From NCBI GenBank assembly GCA_022425185.1, contig JAKMFY010000297.1, positions 1 through 6,070 of the forward strand: DNA of 6,070 bases, given 5' to 3'. This document shows positions 1 through 6,070 of the stretch, piece by piece. Made by a program: the position numbers and the translations under genes. Origin of the DNA: Candidatus Poseidoniaceae archaeon (lineage in GTDB: Archaea > Thermoplasmatota > Poseidoniia > Poseidoniales > Poseidoniaceae). The first letter of the stretch is position 1. Every line of letters begins with the position of its first letter. The notes under the pieces were generated by a model. It was not told the DNA's origin. It worked only from the letters and a program-made list of their open reading frames with translations, and made no database searches.

Positions 1-113
1 GAATGGCATATGCCAATGATGGAGATCGACTCCAAATCGATGTCGATGGTAACGTCACGTTCTATCGGCGAAATGAACACGGTTGGAAACAACACAACCT
101 AACGCATCATTGA
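1..113 (+). CDS. C-terminal end of an unidentified protein (5' partial)
   Basis: This is the tail of a gene that begins before the window. The reading frame starting at base 3 stays open for 36 codons and stops at TGA 111-113. It reads M-A-Y-A-N-D-G-D-R-L-Q-I-D-V-D-G, continues through VTFYRR and ends HNLTHH. The alternation of hydrophobic and polar residues around an N-D-G-D turn and a D-V-D-G turn looks like beta-hairpins, so this may be the edge of a beta-rich domain, but no family can be named from so few residues. I prefer this frame to the one starting at base 1 (stop at 100-102), because that frame gives an implausible run rich in Met and Ser. The ATG at 3-5 is probably internal rather than the true start. 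The stop lies 25 bases before the next gene, on the same strand, so the two may share a transcript. Confidence 0.55.
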   Translation, partial: MAYANDGDRLQIDVDGNVTFYRRNEHGWKQHNLTHH

Positions 114-138
114 AGTGTAATGTCATCAAGGCGCAGGT

Positions 139-2610
139 ATGCAATCAAAGTGTGCATACGTTCTCATCGGCCTATTGATGTGCTCCGTAATGATTCCAGG
201 CATACATGCTGCCGAAGGCAGAGATGCACCGCAGTGCCTTTCAGTAGGTGAATCAACGCTCTCGACTCAAGTTGCTGTAGCAAACGACGCATGCATGCGT
301 TTTGACCTTGGAACACTCCAACCTGGAGATGTGTATGAATTCTCGATTACTGTCATTGATGACGCCCTTGACGTTCTTATTTTCGATGAATCAGGATTGC
401 AGCCTTACCTCTTAGGCCAGTCATATCGTTCCTCGTTCCAACAAGTTCCCTCGACCGAATCAGCAAATGGAGCATACGAATTTCATTGGAAAGTACCCTC
501 TTCAATCAATGCAAAATCATGGACAGTAATCATCGATAACCTTGCTCATGATGGTGATCAAGGACAAGGAGACCAAGGCGGTGTGGATGGACGAATTTCC
601 ATGACTGTCACAGAGTTAACAGATACTCCTTGGACTCCGTTTCACGACATCATAGGCATCATTCCAGATGGGTACCTCACCCTTCTCGAGGGGACATCTC
701 TGCAACTTGAGGAAGGAACAACAATCGCCGTAACTGCTTGGTCCCTTCAGGGATTTGCAGATGTCTATCTGCAAACGGATTCGATGAATGCAAACTATCT
801 TTCTGGTCAATCAAATGTAGCCTTGACAGGAGCTTCCCTTCTCGCTGTTGATGGAACTTCTTCGTTTAGCTGGGTTGTTCCATCAGCTCTTGCTAATCAA
901 CCTCTCAAGTTAATTGTTGACAACACGGATGATTCTGACGGGCAAGGAGATGGCTCAACAAATCTGCGAGTATCAATCCGCGTCCAATTCGTTCCTGTTA
1001 TTCAAGCACAATTTGTCGCAGAAAATACCACGATTCCAATGAATACCTTGGTTGGATTTGATGCTTCTTCAACCCCAAATGATCTTGGCCAAATTTCTCA
1101 ATATACTTGGGATTTCGACTCAACAATTGATGCTAATGATGATGGCGATTTCATCAATGATGTCGATGCAATCGGCCTTACCTCTGAAGCACAGTGGGCT
1201 TCTCCGGGAGAGAGGACCGTTACGTTAACTGTTCTTGGACAGAATAGTTTTGATCGTCAAGAACAAATCATTACTGTGAATGATATTATCAATCCAGTGC
1301 CCCGAATTACGGGAACAACCGCTTCTTCTTCTTCCGCTACCCCCATTTCTGGAGGATGGCGCATCGCTTACGCCAATACACTTGTTTTGACATGCAACTC
1401 AAGTTCTGATGACGATGCAGTTTCTGCTTGTTCATGGTCTCTTGATGGCTCACCCTACAATCAACAGACAACCGTTTCTTTCAATTGGAGTACGATTGGA
1501 GAACACGTCATTGGCCTGACTGTCTTTGATGCGAGTGGCAATAGTGCTTCAACCCAGGTTGATGTTCGAGTTGTTGATGGTTCAATTCCAGCTATTGACG
1601 ACACAAACTTCGAACCAAAAAAATCACTTGAAGAGGGTCAAATTTACACCTATTCAATCAATGCAAATGATGTATATGACTCTGCAGCAAACCTTCGATA
1701 TCACTGGGACACCAACCCATCAAAGGATACCGATCAAAATGGTAATCCAAGAGATGATCCTGATTTCATAGGATCTAACGTTGATTTATTCTTCGATACA
1801 ACGGGGACAAAGACTGTTGTCGTGACAGTCTTTGATGCTTCGAACAACACAGACTCTCGTTCCTTCACAATTGTGGTTGAGGAATCTGTCGAATCGAGCA
1901 CAAACTTTGGATTAATTGCCGTAGTGCTGTTCATTTTTGTTGTAACCTTATCGATATCTTTCATCGGATACCGTCGCTGGCAGTCTTCGATTGCTGTTGG
2001 TTTGCTTACAGGAAGAGGACTTTCAGATACTGAAGCAAAGGCCCACATGACAATGGTAAGCCAATCCCAAAAGATGCCACTCTTTGCTAAAGCCATTCAA
2101 CTTGCAGGACTTGATGTCGGGGAAGTTGTTACCCAAGATCAACAAGAACAAGCTCGTAAAGAAGCAGAACTTCAATCGATTTATGGGACCGGAGAAATCG
2201 AAGAAATTCCTCAGGCTCAGTTTGCGCCAAAGAGAGAAATTAGTCAAGCGAGTTCGCAAGCAGCGGCAGAGGCAGCGGCTTTGTTCTTCGATGACGCCCC
2301 GCCAGCCCCGGCACCTGCAAATATGACTCAGGACCCTGATGATGCCCTTCTTGAGGAACTCGGTTCGAAGAATGAAAAACCTCCTCAGACGCCTCAATCA
2401 GGAGGTATACAATTGCCTGAAAATATGACTCCTGCAGTGGAAACCCCTCTTCCAACTCCAGAAGTTGTGAAAGAAGCAGAACCGTCAAACTTACTCAAGG
2501 GCTCTTGCAACAGTTGTTCTTTGAAATTCCAAGTGCCTATGCCTGCCGGTGTCAATGAAGCAATTGTCGTATGCCCATCGTGTTCTGAAGAACAACTCTT
2601 CCAACGGTAA
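139..2610 (+). CDS. Secreted PKD-domain protein with one transmembrane helix and a cytoplasmic zinc ribbon
   Basis: This 823-residue type I membrane protein has most of its mass outside the cell. A Sec-type signal peptide spans residues 1-24 (hydrophobic core YVLIGLLMCSVMI, probable cut after GIHA). Two related beta-rich modules follow at about 52-158 and 176-283. Three PKD-like domains lie at about 289-381 (FDASS, YTWDFD, then PGERTVTLTV), 386-479 (CSWSLDG, GLTVFDASG) and 482-581 (YHWDTN, VVTVFDASN). PKD domains are Ig-like folds typical of adhesion and carbohydrate-binding surface proteins. A single membrane helix at about 590-611 is followed by RRW, a stop-transfer signal. The inner part has a helical stretch (about 612-660), an Ala/Pro/Glu-rich linker (about 660-780), and a zinc ribbon with C790, C793, C812 and C815, resembling MJ0042-type fingers. 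The start is secure: the frame opens only at 121 and this is its sole ATG before the signal peptide. A weak AAGG (128-131) sits 7 bases upstream. Adhesion, anchoring or sensing is inferred; the ligand is unknown. Confidence 0.93.
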   Translation: MQSKCAYVLIGLLMCSVMIPGIHAAEGRDAPQCLSVGESTLSTQVAVANDACMRFDLGTLQPGDVYEFSITVIDDALDVLIFDESGLQPYLLGQSYRSSFQQVPSTESANGAYEFHWKVPSSINAKSWTVIIDNLAHDGDQGQGDQGGVDGRISMTVTELTDTPWTPFHDIIGIIPDGYLTLLEGTSLQLEEGTTIAVTAWSLQGFADVYLQTDSMNANYLSGQSNVALTGASLLAVDGTSSFSWVVPSALANQPLKLIVDNTDDSDGQGDGSTNLRVSIRVQFVPVIQAQFVAENTTIPMNTLVGFDASSTPNDLGQISQYTWDFDSTIDANDDGDFINDVDAIGLTSEAQWASPGERTVTLTVLGQNSFDRQEQIITVNDIINPVPRITGTTASSSSATPISGGWRIAYANTLVLTCNSSSDDDAVSACSWSLDGSPYNQQTTVSFNWSTIGEHVIGLTVFDASGNSASTQVDVRVVDGSIPAIDDTNFEPKKSLEEGQIYTYSINANDVYDSAANLRYHWDTNPSKDTDQNGNPRDDPDFIGSNVDLFFDTTGTKTVVVTVFDASNNTDSRSFTIVVEESVESSTNFGLIAVVLFIFVVTLSISFIGYRRWQSSIAVGLLTGRGLSDTEAKAHMTMVSQSQKMPLFAKAIQLAGLDVGEVVTQDQQEQARKEAELQSIYGTGEIEEIPQAQFAPKREISQASSQAAAEAAALFFDDAPPAPAPANMTQDPDDALLEELGSKNEKPPQTPQSGGIQLPENMTPAVETPLPTPEVVKEAEPSNLLKGSCNSCSLKFQVPMPAGVNEAIVVCPSCSEEQLFQR
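292..987 (+). repeat. Two diverged copies of a beta-rich module in the PKD protein
   Basis: Protein residues of about 52-158 and 176-283 follow the same order of landmarks: a strand with aspartate (LDVLIFD at 77-83; FADVYLQTD at 206-214), then YLLGQS (90-95) against YLSGQS (220-225), then FHWKVPSS (115-122) against FSWVVPSA (243-250), then VIIDN (130-134) against LIVDN (258-262), and finally a Gly/Asp/Gln turn, DGDQGQGDQGG (138-148) against DSDGQGDG (265-272). The shared order shows an internal duplication that has diverged. The opening L-x-P-G-D-V-Y-E-F followed by L-D-V-L-I-F-D recalls bacterial pre-peptidase C-terminal (PPC) domains, but this assignment is tentative. The acidic glycine-rich loop may bind calcium (inference). 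Confidence 0.7.
2506..2583 (+). other. Zinc-ribbon-encoding segment at the C-terminus of the PKD protein
   Basis: Residues 790-815 contain C-N-S-C and C-P-S-C separated by 18 residues, with the hydrophobic KFQVP after the first knuckle. This is the pattern of small zinc ribbons of the MJ0042 type, which usually stand at the N-terminus of bacterial proteins; here the finger ends the protein. From the signal peptide and membrane helix topology it lies in the cytoplasm. Such ribbons bind a structural zinc and often mediate protein or nucleic acid contacts; the partner here is unknown. Confidence 0.8.
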
Positions 2611-2685
2611 ATACGAGCATAGGAATCAATCGTTGTTTACGCAGTTCGGGGATGGGTTCAGATACCAGTTCCTTCACCAATATTC
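2611..2685 (+). other. 75-base spacer before the giant secreted-protein gene
   Basis: This is the only noncoding gap of note. No Shine-Dalgarno-like purine tract precedes the ATG at 2686; the bases just upstream read ccttcaccaatattc. A TAAATA at 2608-2613, overlapping the stop codon of the previous gene, is the best TATA-box-like string and would place a start of transcription near 2635-2640, but it has no clear purine-rich BRE before it and could easily be chance. No T-rich run typical of an archaeal terminator follows the stop at 2610. Read-through from the upstream gene is therefore as likely as a separate promoter. Confidence 0.3.
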
Positions 2686-5600
2686 ATGGTCGAAGAAGCG
2701 ATTCGTTTGATTCGTCCTGGCCTTAAGCAGCCAAAAAGAGGACGGCTCGCCTTTTTTCTTGTTCTTGTAATGCTTATTCCCCTGTTTCAGCCAGTTCAAG
2801 CCGATATCACTGTACGGCAAGATGATTTTGACCTCTTAGAGACGCTTTCAGATGTGATGGCGTTACAAGAATCCAGCGATGATTCTGTTGTTGCTGCGGG
2901 TTCCTCGACTTCAGCTTTAGCGTTGGTTGAAGCAGCGAAAAGAGAGAGTCAAGCAGGAGATCCACTTGATGATGCTACGCAATATCTGAACAATGTTGAG
3001 TTGAGAGATACAAGTCCACTCGCTGAAGATCATCCACGACCTTACGAGATTCTTTTGGATACGAATTCTCAACCAGATGGTTGGCCAAACAACCTTCTTC
3101 AGACATTATTCTCGCTTGAAGCAATCTCTTTGACAGACCCGCTTGCGGTTGGAATCAATACCTATGCTTTGTACGTTAATTTCTCAAGTCGGAATTCTGG
3201 TCCACAATTTGAGACCTGGTCATACGGGACGTTTACTGGTGAGTTATTCGTAGGAACAGATTTGGTTTTGTTTGAAAATTTCATCGATATCGATGGAGAT
3301 AATGTCGATGACGTTTCAATATCCCTCACTGTACTCGGTCTGCTCCAACTCAATCAAGGATTTGGATTTGAACCTCCATTGGATCCTCTCAATCCTTTCA
3401 GTGCAGTGCCAGATACGATTTGGCTCCGACCAACATTCCAATGGAAGATTAATCAACTCAACGAGAATGATCCACTATGGGATGAAATGGCTCATATGGA
3501 AATATCCTTGTTGAAGGGTCTTGCATTTGATTCAGCAGTTCAAGATTCACAATCCTATGCCTTGGTTCTCGATACAAGGTTAACCCAACCACCAAGCGAT
3601 TTCAGAGTTGAAGTTGGGATTCAGGAATTTAGATTTAGTATATCCGGGGCTGTCACGAACATTGTTCAACTTCTCACTGATTTCGTCGGAGGTGGTGCTT
3701 TACCTGCAGATGCATTGACGCTGACATCTGTTTCAGCACCGTATGCTATTAGTATACGGAATCCTAATTCCGACGCATCTAATCTTCAAACTGAGTGTGA
3801 TACAGAATATTATGACGTCATCAACGACCATGGTGCTGCAAGTGAATTTCACAAATGTGGATTTGGAGTTGGAATAGGTTTCATAGAATTCGATGAATTG
3901 GATGTAAACGGTCAAGCAGATATCATTGATATGGGCTACATCGATGTTGGATTCCATCCTGAACGAGGTTCCAACGAATTGCCAGAAGAAGTCGATCTAA
4001 CGCTGAGAAATGACAATCTTGGAGATAATACATTCGACACAGTTGAACTTTACAGTGATACTGGTGCAGATCTTTGGCTTCATTACTTTGAAGATCGCAG
4101 TAACACAATTGAAGGCGGAACCTTCGGAAACATTACGGATTCTCGGCTTTGGATACGCGGCCTGCCTTCTGGAACACTCCCTCAAGAAGAAATAGATGCT
4201 ATTTTCACGACAATTGGAGAAGCTCCAGGAAGTGTCAATCTTCCAGGAGATATGCCAGACAGACTATCATTTATCATTGCAATTAAGAATTTCTCTGGAG
4301 ATTCAAGTACGAATCAAAACGACCTCACTCTCCCTATCAACCCTGCAGCACCTCCCGTGACGTTGATTATGATTGCAGGAACGGAACGAATCAAATCATT
4401 GACCTATGACTCAACAATGAAGCGGGGAGGCTATGAGAACGACGTTAGTTCGATTCGTATTTCTGTTTCCAATCTTCCCGAAGTTCTCATTTTGAAAGGA
4501 AGTTTCCAATTGTCTGAAACAGGTGTTTCTCGGGTTAATTTCAACAATCCGAATCTCAATACAATCTCCCAACTTCTCGACAACGCTTTATTGACGTTGG
4601 TTGAGATTGTTCTCGATTTGGGATCTATTCTCAACGGACTTCCTGATGCGATTGTTGGTACTGCAGGAACTTCTGGAGGCTCGATTGAAGTCCTCTGTTT
4701 AACTCAAGTAAAACAAACATGGAATGATGGTTCTGTACGCGGCCCAAGTGGGTTGGGTGAAATCGCTTTAGCAATTGGCAGTAGTGATCATCCTTGGTTT
4801 ACTTCTTCCGACCATATTCTTCTTTCCGAGGACACCTCGATTGCTACGATAGCAGGAAGAGATGGCCCCGTCACTCCTCTTGTCCCGATTGCTATGAGCA
4901 TACGCGTATCAAACATATCGAGAGTGTTCCAATCATTTGATGCAATTACAAGCGAGAGAACGCTTGAATTAATTGGTCAACAATCCGGTGCCCTGTTGAT
5001 TGGACATATTCGTCACAATGGAGATGATTTGGTCAATGTAACGAGCCAATCTGCCCGTATCTCTAACCGGCCAAGTGACCTGACTGTTGTACAAGATCCG
5101 AGCAAACTCGTTTACTCTGCAAGTGAACCGATTGGAACCATCACATATGGTGGTCAAGAGGGCAAACAACGCAATGCGATTCGACTTGAAGGCTTGCCGT
5201 CAGCCTTCCAGTTAAATCTAGGCGATTCAATCGGCTTTGCTGCTGATACGCCAATTGACTCGATTACAGTCCAAATGACCAACGCTACTACGCCGTTAAC
5301 AATGGACGGAGATCATTTCAGGTTCTGGGTAAATACCGATACATCAGAGGCTTCTTTGAGTACACGTATTTCCAACGTCCAGTCTGTCCAACGGTTCTCT
5401 CCTCTTAATCCGAATTCAACTGGTCCAGAAGGAAGCGCACGATATTCCCTCCAAAGGCAAATTTCAACCCCGTTCAATATTGTAATGGAAGATGCCAGTA
5501 ATTATGACGATCAATTCCTTGGTCTAAATGGAATGATGAGACTTGATCCATTGCCAGCAAATTTAGAAATTGTTCTTCCGAGTGATGTTGATTCAAGCGG

Positions 5601-6070
5601 TATTGAATTGCCAGACTTCGGTGAGGGAGAAGGTGTTGAAGCCCTTTCATTCTTCCTTGGCGATGTTGTTGATCTTGGGAGTTTAGTCAACGATCTCGTG
5701 TACGGACTTGTGGCTGATATTGGCGATTCCTCGGGAGAGCAAGCCGATGTTGCTTATGGATTAGATATGGTGACTGGTGAAAGTTTCGACCTTGTAGCTG
5801 ACATGCGCAAAGGTTCCGTCCCTACCGGTACACCCGACTGGCAACATGGTCTTGATTTACAAGCAACAGAGCGAACAGTACTAGATTTCAATCTCTCCCA
5901 GCTTCCAGAATTTACTCAATCAAGTCGAACCATAGTATCTGATATTCTGACTGACTACATCATCGATGAGTCCGAAGCAGAAGTTCTTCGAGAGGAATTT
6001 TCTCAAGCAAATCTTAGCATAGCAAATGCGTTGATTGAACTTCTTGATGATGGCCTGATCACCGAAAGAG
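2686..6070 (+). CDS. Giant secreted beta-rich protein of unknown family (3' partial)
   Basis: The frame is open from ATG 2686 to the window edge, 1128 codons plus one base, with no stop. TAG at 2620-2622 closes it upstream, and no other ATG or GTG lies between, so the start is firm. The N-terminus carries a long basic n-region (R7, R10, K14, K17, R18, R20), a hydrophobic core LAFFLVLVMLIPLF (21-34) and a probable cut after VQA39. I do not recognise the family. The rest is beta-strand-rich and acidic, with about 12 lysines in the mature 1089 residues and only three cysteines (371, 391, 671). Visible structure: an acidic turn D201-I-D-G-D-N-V-D-D with a weaker relative at 405-415; a recurring strand-[LRP]P-strand motif at 302, 597, 795, 837 and 956; three hydrophobic helices at about 321-334, 625-650 and 985-1010; and nine N-x-S/T sequons. 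No catalytic motif or C-terminal anchor is visible in this part. An extracellular or surface-layer-associated role is inferred from export, size and the PKD protein next door. Confidence 0.9.
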   Translation, partial: MVEEAIRLIRPGLKQPKRGRLAFFLVLVMLIPLFQPVQADITVRQDDFDLLETLSDVMALQESSDDSVVAAGSSTSALALVEAAKRESQAGDPLDDATQYLNNVELRDTSPLAEDHPRPYEILLDTNSQPDGWPNNLLQTLFSLEAISLTDPLAVGINTYALYVNFSSRNSGPQFETWSYGTFTGELFVGTDLVLFENFIDIDGDNVDDVSISLTVLGLLQLNQGFGFEPPLDPLNPFSAVPDTIWLRPTFQWKINQLNENDPLWDEMAHMEISLLKGLAFDSAVQDSQSYALVLDTRLTQPPSDFRVEVGIQEFRFSISGAVTNIVQLLTDFVGGGALPADALTLTSVSAPYAISIRNPNSDASNLQTECDTEYYDVINDHGAASEFHKCGFGVGIGFIEFDELDVNGQADIIDMGYIDVGFHPERGSNELPEEVDLTLRNDNLGDNTFDTVELYSDTGADLWLHYFEDRSNTIEGGTFGNITDSRLWIRGLPSGTLPQEEIDAIFTTIGEAPGSVNLPGDMPDRLSFIIAIKNFSGDSSTNQNDLTLPINPAAPPVTLIMIAGTERIKSLTYDSTMKRGGYENDVSSIRISVSNLPEVLILKGSFQLSETGVSRVNFNNPNLNTISQLLDNALLTLVEIVLDLGSILNGLPDAIVGTAGTSGGSIEVLCLTQVKQTWNDGSVRGPSGLGEIALAIGSSDHPWFTSSDHILLSEDTSIATIAGRDGPVTPLVPIAMSIRVSNISRVFQSFDAITSERTLELIGQQSGALLIGHIRHNGDDLVNVTSQSARISNRPSDLTVVQDPSKLVYSASEPIGTITYGGQEGKQRNAIRLEGLPSAFQLNLGDSIGFAADTPIDSITVQMTNATTPLTMDGDHFRFWVNTDTSEASLSTRISNVQSVQRFSPLNPNSTGPEGSARYSLQRQISTPFNIVMEDASNYDDQFLGLNGMMRLDPLPANLEIVLPSDVDSSGIELPDFGEGEGVEALSFFLGDVVDLGSLVNDLVYGLVADIGDSSGEQADVAYGLDMVTGESFDLVADMRKGSVPTGTPDWQHGLDLQATERTVLDFNLSQLPEFTQSSRTIVSDILTDYIIDESEAEVLREEFSQANLSIANALIELLDDGLITER
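5050..5283 (+). repeat. Tandem pair of ~42-residue repeats in the giant secreted protein
   Basis: Residues 789-830 and 831-866 align along their length. SARISN-RPSDLTVV matches AIRLEG-LPSAFQLN, and KLVYSASEPIGTITY (807-821) matches SIGFAADTPIDSITV (848-862), with a one-residue gap between the two blocks. The shared pattern is R-[IL]-x-x-[LR]-P-S-x-[LF]-x-[VL], a short linker, then [LI]-x-[YF]-x-A-x-x-P-I-x-[ST]-I-T. This indicates a duplicated beta unit with a 42-residue offset. The copies have diverged at the DNA level, so the duplication is old. Confidence 0.65.

Noticed and set aside
1..102. Alternative frame at the left edge ending in TAA at 100-102
   Set aside because: Its translation is a Met/Ser-rich run unlike the neighbouring proteins; the frame ending at 113 has better residue and codon patterns.
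616..2488. Several minus-strand and alternate-frame open frames of 60-124 codons within the PKD gene
   Set aside because: They lie entirely on the opposite strand or another frame of a gene with clear domains, and their translations lack domain or signal features.
2587..2679. tRNA-like 3' end: GGTTCAGATACC, then seven bases, then ACCA, with a partly matching acceptor strand at 2587-2593
   Set aside because: The T-stem pairs at only three of five positions, the loop lacks the invariant A58, two of seven acceptor pairs fail, no D-arm consensus is visible and the 5' part lies within the end of a well-supported coding region.
2676..2690. Small inverted repeat ACCA...TGGT around the start codon of the giant gene
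   Set aside because: Only four base pairs with a seven-base loop; expected by chance.
2752..2757. Run of six T as a possible transcription terminator
   Set aside because: It lies inside the signal-peptide coding region (Phe-Phe codons) and the frame continues for more than 1100 codons.
4558..4644. Hydrophobic segment 625-653 of the giant protein as a transmembrane helix
   Set aside because: Acidic residues at 632, 640 and 644 interrupt it, and no flanking basic stop-transfer residues are present.
3162..5169. Short open frames on both strands within the giant gene
   Set aside because: All overlap the long plus-strand frame with its signal peptide and repeats; none has a plausible start region or a recognisable product.

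Overview
The window holds three genes in one direction on the + strand, all plausibly coding for secreted or surface proteins: the last 37 codons of one gene (to 113), a complete gene for an 823-residue membrane-anchored PKD-domain protein (139-2610), and a very large secreted-protein gene (2686 onward) that is still open at the window edge after 1128 codons. No tRNA, rRNA, CRISPR array, insertion sequence or convincing terminator was seen. Coding density is close to 100%: the only gaps are 25 and 75 bases.

The organism looks like an archaeon, most likely a marine planktonic euryarchaeon of the Poseidoniales / Marine Group II type (inference, not proof). The grounds are: a PKD ectodomain tethered by one membrane helix to a cytoplasmic tail ending in a zinc ribbon, acidic DxDxDG-type loops inserted in PKD domains, huge lysine-poor acidic secreted proteins, poor Shine-Dalgarno sites, and moderately AT-rich DNA. 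Other Thermoplasmatota-related marine archaea are possible.

Layout. 1-113: C-terminal end of an unidentified gene. 139-2610: signal peptide, two copies of a beta-rich module of about 105 residues, three PKD-like domains (the first and third with matching 23-residue acidic segments), one transmembrane helix, a helical/low-complexity cytoplasmic tail, and a CxxC-18-CxxC zinc ribbon at the extreme C-terminus. 2611-2685: short spacer. 2686-6070+: signal peptide followed by more than 1080 residues of beta-rich extracellular protein with no family I recognise. In it a short strand-[LRP]P-strand motif recurs at least five times, and three of the copies are followed 18-29 residues later by a hydrophobic helix.

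The likely joint role is a cell-envelope pair: a large exported protein and a membrane-spanning PKD protein that could anchor or sense it. That link rests only on gene order, shared orientation and shared export; no enzyme motif was seen in either protein. The most interesting items are the zinc-ribbon-tailed PKD receptor-like architecture and the unrecognised repeat structure in the giant protein.
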